Counted from the stretch's first letter, positions 16,191 to 25,039 are shown. The stretch is DNA of 34,869 bases from Acidisphaera sp. S103 (GCF_009765975.1 NZ_LMUJ01000031.1:1-34869), one strand, 5' to 3'. Notes: generated from the letters alone by a model not told the origin. Translations and numbers: made by a program.

Positions 16191-17083
16191 TATCCCCGTA
16201 CCTGTATCTCCGGCAACGGAATGAACTCCTTCTCGTCGCCTGCGACCGTTCCGAAACGCCGCGCTTTCCAATCGGCCTTCGCCTGCTCGATCCGGTCCCG
16301 GGAGGACGAAACGAAGTTCCAGAAGATATGGCGCGGCCCGTCCATGACGGCGCCGCCCAGCAGCAAAAGCCGAGCACCCAGCGGTCCGGCCCGCATGGCG
16401 AGCCGATCGCCTGCTCGGAACAGCAACATCCGCCCGGCCTCGAAGCGCGTCCCGGCGACATCCACCGAACCGGTAACGACGTAGACGCCGCGTTCCTCAT
16501 GCTGATCAGGCAACGGCAACACCGAACCGGGCGCCAGTGCGGCATCGGCATAGAACAGCGGCCAGTGCGTCTGAACCGGGGAACGGAGACCCCATCCGTC
16601 ACCGGCGATCAGACGCAGTTGGACGCCGCCATCGGCCAGCATCGGCAATGTGTCCGCGGCGTGATGGGTGAAGGCCGGGGCGGTTTCCTCCATCGTCTTC
16701 GGCAGCGCGGCCCAGGACTGGATACCGAACAGCTGGTTGGCATGTCCCCTCAATGCCGCATCGGTGCGTTCGGAGTGCGCGATGCCGCTGCCGGCGGTCA
16801 TCCAGTTCACGTCGCCAGGCACGATAGGCAACTGCGTGCCCAGACTGTCGCGATGCAGGATGGAGCCCTCGAACAGATACGTCACGGTGGCCAAGCCAAT
16901 ATGCGGATGCGGCCGGACATCCAGGCCGTGTCCGGTGAGGAACTCGCCCGGTCCCATCTGGTCGAAGAAGATGAACGGGCCGATCATCTGCTTTTCTTTG
17001 GTGGGCAGGGCGCGATGGACTTCGAACCCGCCGACGTCGTGGGCACGCGGCACGATCACTGCCTCAATCGATCCCTGGGTCAT
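16190..17083 (-). CDS. Pirin-family bicupin protein
   Basis: The 297-residue protein has the pirin double cupin. Metal ligands are visible as H59 and H61 (RPHPHIG) and H103/E105 (GIAHSERTD). Pirins bind Fe(II) or another metal; some are quercetinases and others redox-sensing co-regulators. The ATG at 17083 overlaps the HigA-like stop (ATGA), giving an operon higA-like, pirin, DUF3024-like. The longer in-frame extension upstream of 17083 overlaps that gene and was discarded. Confidence 0.92.
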   Translation of the reverse strand: MTQGSIEAVIVPRAHDVGGFEVHRALPTKEKQMIGPFIFFDQMGPGEFLTGHGLDVRPHPHIGLATVTYLFEGSILHRDSLGTQLPIVPGDVNWMTAGSGIAHSERTDAALRGHANQLFGIQSWAALPKTMEETAPAFTHHAADTLPMLADGGVQLRLIAGDGWGLRSPVQTHWPLFYADAALAPGSVLPLPDQHEERGVYVVTGSVDVAGTRFEAGRMLLFRAGDRLAMRAGPLGARLLLLGGAVMDGPRHIFWNFVSSSRDRIEQAKADWKARRFGTVAGDEKEFIPLPEIQVRG

Positions 17084-17340
17084 GATGGTTGGCTTGCCTC
17101 CCACAAATCGTTGCGTCGCTGGACGTTCAGCCAGAATTTCGTGCTGGTGCCGAACACACGGGCAAGCGTCGCCGCGGTATCGGCGGTAACGCTGCGATGG
17201 TCGCTGCACAGTTCATCGACGTGCCGCCGCCGGACACCCATGGCCTCGGCAAGCTCGGTCTGCGACAGACCCATCGGCCGCATGAATTCCTCAACCAGAA
17301 TTTGCCCCGCGGTTGCCGGCTTTCGGGCTGTGATCAACAT
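17080..17340 (-). CDS. HigA/VapI-type antitoxin-like helix-turn-helix protein, no toxin partner
   Basis: The 86-residue protein matches the HigA architecture: short N-terminus, PATAGQILVEEFM, helix-turn-helix LSQTELAEAMGV..RHVDEL, then the typical TAATLARVFGTSTKFWLNVQ. HigA normally follows a HigB RNase gene, but upstream there are only 111 bp before the divergent amidohydrolase and no HigB reading frame. It therefore appears to be an orphan regulator, possibly autoregulating its operon with pirin and the DUF3024-like gene. A HigB elsewhere in the genome cannot be excluded. Confidence 0.88.
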   Translation of the reverse strand: MLITARKPATAGQILVEEFMRPMGLSQTELAEAMGVRRRHVDELCSDHRSVTADTAATLARVFGTSTKFWLNVQRRNDLWEASQPS

Positions 17341-17380
17341 GGCTCACCTCATTTATCGCAGCGGTTCAACCTTGCCGGGG

Positions 17381-17396
17381 GTGAAAACGTTTACAC
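17381..17396. promoter_or_regulatory. Candidate operator, near-perfect 16-bp palindrome
   Basis: GTGAAAACGTTTACAC matches its reverse complement at 14 of 16 positions around AAACGTTT. It lies between the divergent higA-like operon and the amidohydrolase operon. The shape is like LacI/GalR operators, but no such regulator is encoded here; the adjacent HigA-like protein is the simpler candidate binder. Confidence 0.45.
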
Positions 17397-17451
17397 CGCA
17401 ACCCGCATCCCTTACCGTCTCATACCACAAGCGAAGGCGATACCACCGCCC

Positions 17452-18537
17452 ATGAACCGTCCCGCCTCCGACCACCTGACCGGCGCCATCGACTGCGACA
17501 TCCACCCCGCCCTGCCGGCCACGCGTGTGCTGCTGCCGCATTTCGACCCCTACTGGCGCGAACACGTCCTGCGCCGCGGCCTGGAGCGCGAAAATTTCGA
17601 GCCCAGCAGCTATCCCGCCAACGCCCCGATCAACGGCCGCCCCGATTGGCACCTGCCGTCCGGCCCGCCCGGCAGCAGCCTGCCCGCGTTGCAAGCCCAT
17701 CTGCTGGACCGCCTGCGTCCCGCCCATGCCATCTGCAATGTCGTCCACGGCGCTCAGGTCATGCTCAGCGAGGACCTGTCCGCCGCGTTCTGCCGGGCCA
17801 TCAACAACTGGATCAAGGCGGAATGGCTGGACCGAGACCCCCGCCTGCGCGCCTCCATTGTCGTGCCGCCGCACAGCGCGGAACTGGCGGTCGAGGAAAT
17901 CGAGCGCCTCGCCCCCGATCCCCGTTTCGTCCAGGTCCTTCTCCTTGCGATGACCGAAGTGCCGCTCGGCCGCCGGCAGAACTGGCCGATCTACAAGGCC
18001 GCATCCCAACACGGACTGCCCATCGGCATCCACGCCGGCAGCAGTTTCCGCCATCCGCCCAGCGCCCTGGGCTGGCCGTCCTATTACCTGGAGGACTACG
18101 TCTCCCAGGCGCAAGGCTTCCAGGCTGCGCTGAACAGCCTGGTCAGCGAGGGCGTATTCGTAAAATTCCCCGACCTGAAGGTGGTGCTGATCGAATCCGG
18201 CGTCACCTGGCTGCCGGCGTCGCTGTGGCGGCTCGACAAGACCTGGCGCGGGGTACGAGCAGAGGTGCCGTGGCTGGAAGAACAGCCAACGGAAACCGTC
18301 CGCCGCCATGTCCGGCTGACCTTACAACCGTTCGACGCCCCACCCACCGAACAACAGCTTCACACGCTGCTGGAGCAGCTTGGCTCCGACCGGATGCTGC
18401 TGTTCTCCTCCGACTATCCGCACTGGCATTTCGACGGCGACGAAGCGTTGCCGTCCGGACTGTCGGCCGAACTGATCCGCAAGATTTGCGTCGAAAACCC
18501 GCTGGAAACTTATCCTCGCCTGAAGGAGACATCGTGA
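17452..18537 (+). CDS. Amidohydrolase-superfamily (ACMSD-like TIM-barrel) protein 1
   Basis: The 361-residue protein has the N-terminal metal motif DCDIHP (D16-x-H18), IGIHAGS mid-protein and SSDYPHWHFDGD near the C-terminus. This is the pattern of the amidohydrolase-2 group that includes decarboxylases and hydrolases of aromatic ring-cleavage products. It is a clear paralogue of the next gene. The start at 17452 is chosen because upstream in-frame sequence overlaps the divergent promoter; the ribosome site is weak. Its TGA overlaps the next gene's ATG. The substrate is unknown. Confidence 0.88.
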   Translation: MNRPASDHLTGAIDCDIHPALPATRVLLPHFDPYWREHVLRRGLERENFEPSSYPANAPINGRPDWHLPSGPPGSSLPALQAHLLDRLRPAHAICNVVHGAQVMLSEDLSAAFCRAINNWIKAEWLDRDPRLRASIVVPPHSAELAVEEIERLAPDPRFVQVLLLAMTEVPLGRRQNWPIYKAASQHGLPIGIHAGSSFRHPPSALGWPSYYLEDYVSQAQGFQAALNSLVSEGVFVKFPDLKVVLIESGVTWLPASLWRLDKTWRGVRAEVPWLEEQPTETVRRHVRLTLQPFDAPPTEQQLHTLLEQLGSDRMLLFSSDYPHWHFDGDEALPSGLSAELIRKICVENPLETYPRLKETS

Positions 18538-19667
18538 TGAACGTCACCGTCCTGGATCGCAAACCTGCCCCATCGCTCGGGTCTGACCGTCCCGCGCAAA
18601 GCCACATGGGCTTCATCGACTGCGACGTGCATCCTTACGTCAAAGGCCCCAACGACTTCGATCCGTTCCTGTCCAAGCGCTGGCTGGACCACAAGAACAC
18701 CATCGGCGGCCGCCCTCGTCAGGGTTTGGCCAAGACGTCGATGTATCCCCGCATGTCGCCCGGCGCCGGCATGCGCATGGACTCGTGGCCCAAATCCGGC
18801 GGCCACCCCGGTTCCGACCTGCCGATGATGCAGGAACAGTTGCTCGACCTGTTCGATGTGACGTACGGCCTGCTGGCCCCGCTGGTTGGCGGCGGACCCG
18901 GCGAGCGCAACGTCGAATTCGGCGCTGCCATGGCCACTGCCGCCAACGAATGGCAGCTCGCCCATTGGTGCGACCCCGACCCCCGCCTGCTGGGCGCCGT
19001 CCAGATCAACATCGAGCACACCGAAGCCGCCATCGCCGAGATCGAGAAACGCGCCGGCGACCGCCGTTGGGCGCAGGTCAACGTGCCGCCGCGTGGCCTC
19101 GAACCCCTCGGCCGCCGCCGCTACTGGCCGATCCTGCAGGCCTGCGCCGCCAACAATTTCCCGATTTCGCTGCACCTGGGCGGCACCAGCGGTCACGCCT
19201 CCACCGGTGGCGGCTGGCCGTCATTCTACCACGAGGAACACCCTTCCTACGTGCAGACCATGCAGACCCTGGTCACCAGCCTGGTCTGCGAGGGCGTGTT
19301 CGAGGAGATCCCCAACCTGAAGATCGTCCTGGTGGAGGGCGGTTTCGCCTGGCTGCCGGCGCTGTGCTGGCGCCTGGACAAGCATTGGAAGCGCCTGAAG
19401 GCGGAAGTTCCGCACCTGAAGCGGTCCCCGTCCGAATACGTCCACGACCACATCTGGGTCACCACCCAGCCGATCGAGGAACCGGAACGCCCGCAGGATA
19501 TGCTGTCGATCCTGGAATGGATCGGCCCCGACCGGGTGATGTTCTCGACCGACTATCCGCACTGGGACCAGGACGATCCGCGCTATGCCTTCAAGATCCC
19601 GCTGCCGGACGACTGGAAGCGCAAGATCTATCGCGACAACGCGAAAGCCCTCTACAACCTGGATTGA
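18537..19667 (+). CDS. Amidohydrolase-superfamily (ACMSD-like TIM-barrel) protein 2
   Basis: The 376-residue paralogue of the preceding enzyme has DCDVHP (D30, H32), SLHLGGTSGH in the middle and STDYPHWDQDD near the end. AAGGAG lies about 8 nt upstream of ATG 18537, which shares one base with the previous stop. Two different family members side by side suggest successive steps or a heteromeric enzyme. The following Rieske ferredoxin, 3 bp downstream, points to breakdown of a ring or hydroxylated compound. That pathway is an inference. Confidence 0.9.
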   Translation: MNVTVLDRKPAPSLGSDRPAQSHMGFIDCDVHPYVKGPNDFDPFLSKRWLDHKNTIGGRPRQGLAKTSMYPRMSPGAGMRMDSWPKSGGHPGSDLPMMQEQLLDLFDVTYGLLAPLVGGGPGERNVEFGAAMATAANEWQLAHWCDPDPRLLGAVQINIEHTEAAIAEIEKRAGDRRWAQVNVPPRGLEPLGRRRYWPILQACAANNFPISLHLGGTSGHASTGGGWPSFYHEEHPSYVQTMQTLVTSLVCEGVFEEIPNLKIVLVEGGFAWLPALCWRLDKHWKRLKAEVPHLKRSPSEYVHDHIWVTTQPIEEPERPQDMLSILEWIGPDRVMFSTDYPHWDQDDPRYAFKIPLPDDWKRKIYRDNAKALYNLD

Positions 19668-19670
19668 TTC

Positions 19671-20084
19671 ATGAGCCGCCACGTCGTCGCCAGCATCGAG
19701 GAAATCCCGCCCGGAAGCCGGAAAATCGTCACCGTCAACGGGCGGGAGATCGGGATTTTCCGGATTGGCGACGACTTCCACGGCCTGATCAACCGCTGCC
19801 CGCACCAGGGCGCGCCGCTCTGCCGCGGGGAAATCGTCAGCCGCCTGGTCGCCCCCAGCCCGGGCGACTACCGCCTGACCCGCTCCGGCGAAATGCTCCG
19901 CTGCCCCTGGCACTGCTGGGAATTCGACATCCGCACCGGCCAGTCGTTGTGCGACCCCAACAGCGTGCAGGCCCGCGCGTTCGATGTCGCGGTGGAACCG
20001 GGTAAGACCCTGGTGGAAGGCCCGTTCGTCGCCGAACAGGTCCAGGTGACGGTCGAGGAACGCTACGTCGTCGTGACCGTCTGA
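19671..20084 (+). CDS. Rieske [2Fe-2S] ferredoxin
   Basis: The 137-residue soluble protein has a Rieske cluster: CPH (C43, H45) and CPWH (C78, H81). The standalone size fits an electron-transfer ferredoxin of an oxygenase rather than an oxygenase alpha subunit. It may supply a ring-hydroxylating enzyme encoded elsewhere, since no oxygenase is adjacent. The 3-bp gap after amidohydrolase 2 makes it the last gene of this operon. Downstream lies palindromic repeat copy C. Confidence 0.92.
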   Translation: MSRHVVASIEEIPPGSRKIVTVNGREIGIFRIGDDFHGLINRCPHQGAPLCRGEIVSRLVAPSPGDYRLTRSGEMLRCPWHCWEFDIRTGQSLCDPNSVQARAFDVAVEPGKTLVEGPFVAEQVQVTVEERYVVVTV

Positions 20085-20098
20085 GCCTCTGTTCCGTT

Positions 20099-20181
20099 AC
20101 CGTCATGGCAGGGCGCGTCCCGGCCATCCACGCTTCGTCAGTCGGTGCGAAGATGGCCGGGACACGCCCGGCCATGACGGT
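20099..20181. repeat. Dispersed palindromic repeat, copy C
   Basis: The outer arms ACCGTCATGGC (20099-20109) and GCCATGACGGT (20171-20181) pair perfectly. The inner GTCCCGGCCATC and GATGGCCGGGAC also pair. It is the most symmetric copy, lying between the convergent Rieske (+) and stress-protein (-) genes, and could serve as a two-way terminator. Confidence 0.85.
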
Positions 20182-20260
20182 TGAGGGCTGTCACGCGCGC
20201 TAAAGGCTACCGCGCACGGGTGATGATGGTCTCAACGTTGCTCGCTCGGCCAGAAAAAGC

Positions 20261-21121
20261 CTAGTGCGACATCAGCACCGGCAGCGTCATGTGCCGCAGT
20301 AAATCGCGCGTCACGCCGCCCATGATCATTTCCCGTGTGCGCGAGTGTCCGTACCCGCCCACCACCAGCAGGTCGGCACCGATATCGGCGGCGTAATCCA
20401 GCAGCACATCGGCCGCCGGCAGGCCGTCCGACACGACAGTCCGCGCCGCCGTCACCGTCAACCCGTGCCGGCCCAGATGTTCGGCGATGTCGGCCGAGGG
20501 TGCCGCCTCGGCTTCCGACGCCGACCCCGGCAATTCGACGGTCAGCACCGTCACGTTGCCTGACGGAGCCAATAACGGCAGCGCATCATGCACCGCGCGC
20601 GCGGACTCCCGCGTGGGCGTCCAGCCGACCAGGGTGGTGGTGCCGACGGTCTCGAAATGTCCGGCATAGGGCACCAGAAGCAGCGGCCGCCCCGCCGTCA
20701 TCAGGATATCCTCGACCAGTGAACGCGCCGCCAGCGGCAACGGATGATCCGGATCGGCCTGTCCCACCACCACCAGGTCAGCCGCTCGGGATCGGCGGGT
20801 GATGGCCTGGATCAGCGGTCCGGTTTCCAGCCGCCAATCGCCCTTCAGCCCCTCGCGGCGCAGTCGTTCATGGAACGGCCCCTCGATCAGCGCGGCTTTG
20901 GTGCGGGCCTCGCCCTCGACCTTTTTGGCGAATTCCGGCACGGCCCACAGGTCGGGATAGCCGCCCAGGGCGAATGAGGTATCCGGCGGCAACAGCAGTT
21001 CCAGCGGGCACAACCCGGTCAGGTGCGCGTCATGCCGCTTGGCCAGCGCCGCCGCCACGGCCAGCTTGGCATTATCGCGAGACGAACCATCCAGCAGGAC
21101 AACGAGGTCGCGAAGCTTCAT
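20261..21121 (-). CDS. Tandem universal stress protein
   Basis: The 286-residue protein has two Usp domains (about 1-145 and 150-286). The C-terminal domain has the nucleotide motif GGYGHSRTREMIMGG, and the N-terminal domain starts VVLLDGSSRDNAKLAV. Usp proteins help cells under starvation, oxidant or oxygen stress; the partner is unknown. AAGGAGG lies 7 nt upstream of the ATG. It is a single gene between two copies of the palindromic repeat, with no obvious operon partner. Confidence 0.93.
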   Translation of the reverse strand: MKLRDLVVLLDGSSRDNAKLAVAAALAKRHDAHLTGLCPLELLLPPDTSFALGGYPDLWAVPEFAKKVEGEARTKAALIEGPFHERLRREGLKGDWRLETGPLIQAITRRSRAADLVVVGQADPDHPLPLAARSLVEDILMTAGRPLLLVPYAGHFETVGTTTLVGWTPTRESARAVHDALPLLAPSGNVTVLTVELPGSASEAEAAPSADIAEHLGRHGLTVTAARTVVSDGLPAADVLLDYAADIGADLLVVGGYGHSRTREMIMGGVTRDLLRHMTLPVLMSH

Positions 21122-21152
21122 GACAGCCTCCTTTGCCGGTCATCATACCCTC

Positions 21153-21235
21153 CGTCATGCCGATACAGATCGGCATCTACGCCTTTTGCGTGCAAAAACA
21201 AAGGCGTGGGTAGCGGGCCTTCGCCCGCCATGACG
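21153..21235. repeat. Dispersed palindromic repeat, copy D
   Basis: The outer arms CGTCATG (21153-21159) and CATGACG (21229-21235) enclose three hairpins: TGCCGAT/ATCGGCA (21158-21175), ACGCCTTT/AAAGGCGT (21179-21186 with 21200-21207) and GCGGGC/GCCCGC (21213-21228). It lies upstream of the stress-protein gene. The right half is nearly the same as the edge copy at 34846. The rest of the 21122-21371 gap shows no gene. Confidence 0.85.
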
Positions 21236-21371
21236 ATTGCATGAGGATGCCGAGCGGTCAATAACAACGCCGATCGGCATTATTGGCATCATGAAGTGGA
21301 TGTGGGTCGCCAGCCAAGAATTCAAGTCAGTCGGGACCAGGCGATTTCTTGCACTGATCCCGTCCGGTATC

Positions 21372-22172
21372 TCAGTCCCCTTTGAAAACCGGCTTCCGCT
21401 TCTCCAGGAACGCGTTCACTGCCTCTCGGTGATCGGCCGTCGCGTGCGTCAGTGCCTGCAACCCGGCCGACAGTTCCAGCAGCGTATCCAGCCGGCTGTG
21501 CCGCCCCTCGATCAGCAGCCGCTTGGCCATCCGCACCGCCTGCGGTGGGTTCACCGCGATCCGCTGCGCCAGCGCCTTCGCCGCGTCCAGCAACTCCGCG
21601 TCCGGCACCACGCGCGACACCAATCCGCACGCCAGCGCCTCCTGCGCGTTCAGCATGTCGCCGGTGAACGCCATCTCGCACGCCTTCGAATAGCCGACCA
21701 CCCGAGGCAGCAGCCACGCCCCGCCATCACCCGGCACGATACCCACCTTCACGAAACTCTCGGCGAAACGGGCACTTTCCCCCGCCACCCGCATGTCGCA
21801 CATGCAGGCCAGATCGAGCCCAGCGCCGATCGCGGGCCCGTTCACCGCGGCGATGATCGGCACATCCAGCTTCTCGAACGCCAGCGGAATGCGCTGGATG
21901 CCGAACTTGTAATACTGCGTCGTCAGCGCGGGGCTGGCCGCCCGTTCCTCAAACGCCTTCTGCATCGCCCGCAGATCGCCGCCCGAACTGAACGCGGTCC
22001 CGGCCCCGGTCAGGATGGCAACCCGAGCGGTTTTGTCCTGGTTCAACCGTTCCAGTGCCGCGACGATGCCATCGACCGTTTCGCGTTCGGAGATCGGGTT
22101 GCGCATCGCCGGATCGTTTATCGTAATGGTAACGATCTGGCCGTCCTGCTGGTACAGAACCTTGTCGGTCAT
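21372..22172 (-). CDS. Enoyl-CoA hydratase (crotonase) family protein
   Basis: The 266-residue protein carries FSSGGDL and AIGAGLDLACMCDM (oxyanion holes), then FAESFVKVGIVPGDGGAW and ACEMAFTGD. Aligned by eye, the second catalytic Glu of classical hydratases is kept (ACEM) and the first is Phe. It probably acts on an acyl-CoA in fatty- or branched-acid breakdown together with the acyl-CoA dehydrogenase 18 bp upstream. AAGGAAA lies 9 nt upstream of the ATG. The exact substrate is not evident. Confidence 0.9.
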   Translation of the reverse strand: MTDKVLYQQDGQIVTITINDPAMRNPISERETVDGIVAALERLNQDKTARVAILTGAGTAFSSGGDLRAMQKAFEERAASPALTTQYYKFGIQRIPLAFEKLDVPIIAAVNGPAIGAGLDLACMCDMRVAGESARFAESFVKVGIVPGDGGAWLLPRVVGYSKACEMAFTGDMLNAQEALACGLVSRVVPDAELLDAAKALAQRIAVNPPQAVRMAKRLLIEGRHSRLDTLLELSAGLQALTHATADHREAVNAFLEKRKPVFKGD

Positions 22173-22190
22173 CGTCGGTTTCCTTTGAAA

Positions 22191-23336
22191 CTATCTTAAT
22201 CCAAGCCCACGGGCGATGATCCCCCGCAGGATTTCCCTGGCGCCACCGCGCAGCGAGAACGACGGCGCATGCAACATCGTGTGCGCCAGCACCGCGGCGA
22301 ACGCCTGCGTCGATTTTTCGTCGGGTTCCTGGTCCACCAACTGGCGGGCGATCTCCGGGATTTCCTGCTCCACCAGTGCGCCCAAATCCTTCACCAACGC
22401 CGCCTGCTGTGCCGGATTGTCCCCATTCTGCAACATCCCGGCGACCGATCGCGACAGCCGTCGCAGCGTGATGATGTGTGCGCTTAGCCGCCCGATCGCG
22501 ACCGCCCCGGCATCCGACGGATCAGGCCCCAGCGCCCGCACCAACTCGACGAACAGCCAGAATGAGGACAGGAACCGTTCCGGCCCGCTGCGTTCGAAGG
22601 CCAGTTCGCTAGTCACTTGGTTCCAGCCATCGCCCTCTTTACCCAGCAGGGCGGTCTCCGGCAGGAACGCGTCCTGGAACACGACCTCATTGAAATGATG
22701 CTCACCCGTCATCGCGATGATCGGGCGAATGGTGATGCCCGGCGTGTTGTGCAGGTCGACCAGGAACTGGCTGACGCCGCCGTGCCGGTCTTCGGCCGGG
22801 CCGGTGCGGCAGAACAGGATCATGTACTGCGACTTGTGCGCGAAGCTGGTCCACACCTTGGTCCCGTTGACCAAATAGCCTCCCTGGACTTTCGCCGCCC
22901 GAGTCCGCACTGACGCCAGGTCGGACCCGACATCCGGCTCGCTCATGCCGATGCAGAAGAACGCTTCACCGGCGGCGATGCGCGGCAGGATCTTCTTCTG
23001 CTCGTCTGTGCCGACGCGCAGGATCAGCGGCCCGGACTGTCGGTCGGCGATCCAGTGCAACGCCACCGGAGCCCCGGCGGCCAGCATCTCCTCCAGCACC
23101 ACGTAGCGTTCCAGCGACGACCGTTCATGCCCGCCGTGCGCCTTCGGCCAGGTCATGCCGATCCAGCCGCGCTGCCCCATCTTGCGGCTGAAATCCGCAT
23201 CCATCCCGGTCCAGGACTCCGCCCGCTCCACCGGTTTGCGGCCGGCCAGTTCGGTGCGCAAGAAATCACGCACCTCCAGGCGCAGGGCTTCGGCCTCGGG
23301 GCAGGGCGGTGGCGGGGGGAAGGTGAAGGCGTTCAC
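22191..23336 (-). CDS. Acyl-CoA dehydrogenase
   Basis: The 381-residue flavoenzyme has acyl-CoA dehydrogenase signatures: FFCIGMSEPDVGSDLAS (FAD/substrate region), GTKVWTSFAHKSQYM and a C-terminal helical domain. It should introduce the alpha-beta double bond into an acyl-CoA with transfer to electron-transfer flavoprotein. The start is GTG with GAGGA about 8 nt upstream. It is first in a two-gene operon with the crotonase, giving dehydrogenation then hydration or isomerisation. The catalytic base was not located by eye. Confidence 0.92.
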   Translation of the reverse strand: MNAFTFPPPPPCPEAEALRLEVRDFLRTELAGRKPVERAESWTGMDADFSRKMGQRGWIGMTWPKAHGGHERSSLERYVVLEEMLAAGAPVALHWIADRQSGPLILRVGTDEQKKILPRIAAGEAFFCIGMSEPDVGSDLASVRTRAAKVQGGYLVNGTKVWTSFAHKSQYMILFCRTGPAEDRHGGVSQFLVDLHNTPGITIRPIIAMTGEHHFNEVVFQDAFLPETALLGKEGDGWNQVTSELAFERSGPERFLSSFWLFVELVRALGPDPSDAGAVAIGRLSAHIITLRRLSRSVAGMLQNGDNPAQQAALVKDLGALVEQEIPEIARQLVDQEPDEKSTQAFAAVLAHTMLHAPSFSLRGGAREILRGIIARGLGLR

Positions 23337-23450
23337 CGGCGTGTCCTCGGCTGTCGGTTACCAGCCGGTAGCCTGAGGGGCGGAGGGGGTCAAGGCCCAT
23401 TGCCGAACCACGCCGAAGCCGGCATCAACGCCGCCGTAAGGAGAATCGCC

Positions 23451-23933
23451 ATGGACCGCAGACACCTGCTGGCCGGCGCCGCCCTCGCCGGCACCGTCCT
23501 GACCGCTTCAGCCCGGGCCGCCGACGACAGCACCCTGATCGACCGCTTTGCCGCGACGCTCAGCGCGCACGACATGGCCGGTTTCGCCGCGCTGTTCGCC
23601 GAGGACTACGTCAACCACCAGACCAGCGCCGCCGTTCCCCCGCCGCCGGCTGGCAAAACCCCCAAACAACTGTCCGTCGCGTTTTTCGCCGCCCGTCTGG
23701 CCGGCATCCCGGATCTTCGGGTCACGGTGGAAACCGCCCTCGCCGCCGATGGCAAGGTCGCTGCGAGCTTCGTCTATACCGGCACCCATGGCGGACTCTA
23801 TTTCGGCATCGCCCCCACTGGGCGAAAGCTGCGCTTCACCTCCTGCGACATCTTCCGGGTTACGAACAACCAGTTCGCCGAACATTGGGGCATGGGCGAC
23901 ATCGCTGGCGTGCTGGCGCAATTGCGAGCCTGA
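23451..23933 (+). CDS. Secreted SnoaL-like ester-cyclase-fold protein
   Basis: The 160-residue protein opens with a Tat/Sec-like signal, MDRRHLLAGAALAGT...ARAAD, with likely cleavage after ARA at about 23. A SnoaL-like domain follows (IDRFAATLSAHDMAGFAALFAEDYVNH; later IFRVTNNQFAEHWGMGD). These cone-shaped alpha+beta folds include polyketide cyclases and many uncharacterised proteins. AAGGAG lies about 8 nt before ATG 23451, which is better supported than any upstream frame. It is divergent from the acyl-CoA dehydrogenase operon. Confidence 0.85.
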   Translation: MDRRHLLAGAALAGTVLTASARAADDSTLIDRFAATLSAHDMAGFAALFAEDYVNHQTSAAVPPPPAGKTPKQLSVAFFAARLAGIPDLRVTVETALAADGKVAASFVYTGTHGGLYFGIAPTGRKLRFTSCDIFRVTNNQFAEHWGMGDIAGVLAQLRA

Positions 23934-23956
23934 ATCCGCATTTTGCCAGACGGGCA

Positions 23957-25012
23957 CTAACCTCCCGCCAACGCGCTCGCCGCCAGCCGGTGGCCGAGCA
24001 ACAGGCTCGGCAGTTTGGTGGGATCGGTCCGACCCCAGCCACATTCGCTGGCCACGCCGAACGCCGGCACCGCCCGCCGAGCCGCCGCGATGCGTTTCTG
24101 GTCGCCATCCGCGTCGGCGTGGTGGATCAGGCCCAGATACAGCTGTGTCTCCGGCCCTTGCCGCCACCCGGTCAGCGGCGTGAAATAGCCGTCGTCCGTC
24201 CGGTCCTGCGGCACCGGGATGTGCATGTAATCGATCCGCCGCCGCACCGCGTCGCCGATACCGTTCATCACCTCGGTCAGGATGCCGGCGTCGCGCGGCA
24301 TCACCAGATGCGCATCCGCCGGCGACCCGTAACAAAGATGGAAGCCGAGTTCGACCGCATCTGGCACCGCATCGCCCAGCCGGCCGAGCATGGCGAACAT
24401 CACGGCCTTGTAGTCGGGCGGGCGGCCGGGGAAATAATCCTCAAACACCAGGATTTCCTGGCAGATGTCCCATTGGATCGTCAGGTCGCCGGCTGGAATC
24501 GCCGCAACGATCGCTCGCAGAGTTGTCAGCAGGGCACGCTCATACGCCGCGAGGAAGGCCGGGCGGCCGGGCGCGCTGACATACATGTAGCCAGCGGAAT
24601 TCGGCGTGGGGAGCGAGACCTGAAACCGTATTCCAGCCGGAATGACGCCCTCTTCACGCAGGCCGCGGAACACCGCCCATGACTCCAGCGCCGCCTCCGC
24701 GTAGCCGGTGGGGAATGCGACGGTGCCCTGGTCGATCTCCGGCTTCAGGCGCAGCAATTTGGTCTCGCGCAGCAGCCGGCCGTTCCATTCGTGGATACGC
24801 AGGACCGGCACTGTGGGGTCGACTTCCATGATGGGAAGCGATTCCAGCATCTCCCGCTGGAAGTAGATCCAGCGCGATCGCTTGCCGGTTTCGCCGTCGG
24901 GCAGCCGGCGCACATAGGGACCAAGTTCGCCGGCCAACGTCCGGAACACCGCATCGCTGTCCTGCAACGGCACGCTGCCGACGAAATGGACGAGATCACG
25001 AGGCGATGCCAT
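23957..25012 (-). CDS. MetE C-terminal-like (UROD/MetE superfamily) protein
   Basis: The 351-residue TIM-barrel protein keeps zinc-site features of cobalamin-independent methionine synthase: HLC (H225, C227, in a context like the MetE HMCYC motif) and ECGWG with C324, like MetE CGLKTR. The N-terminal half-barrel of MetE is absent. It may be a methyltransferase using a small methyl donor; the acceptor is unknown. GGGAGA precedes the ATG by about 7 nt. It is 27 bp downstream of the MsrQ-like gene on the same strand. Methionine repair and methionine synthesis are linked in theme, but a joint function is inferred. Confidence 0.7.
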   Translation of the reverse strand: MASPRDLVHFVGSVPLQDSDAVFRTLAGELGPYVRRLPDGETGKRSRWIYFQREMLESLPIMEVDPTVPVLRIHEWNGRLLRETKLLRLKPEIDQGTVAFPTGYAEAALESWAVFRGLREEGVIPAGIRFQVSLPTPNSAGYMYVSAPGRPAFLAAYERALLTTLRAIVAAIPAGDLTIQWDICQEILVFEDYFPGRPPDYKAVMFAMLGRLGDAVPDAVELGFHLCYGSPADAHLVMPRDAGILTEVMNGIGDAVRRRIDYMHIPVPQDRTDDGYFTPLTGWRQGPETQLYLGLIHHADADGDQKRIAAARRAVPAFGVASECGWGRTDPTKLPSLLLGHRLAASALAGG

Positions 25013-25039
25013 CGAACGTCTCCCTGTCAGGGCACCCGA

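Noticed and set aside
17341..17451. A HigB toxin gene next to the HigA-like gene
   Set aside because: The region is only 111 bp long, and no frame on either strand could encode a RelE/HigB-fold protein.
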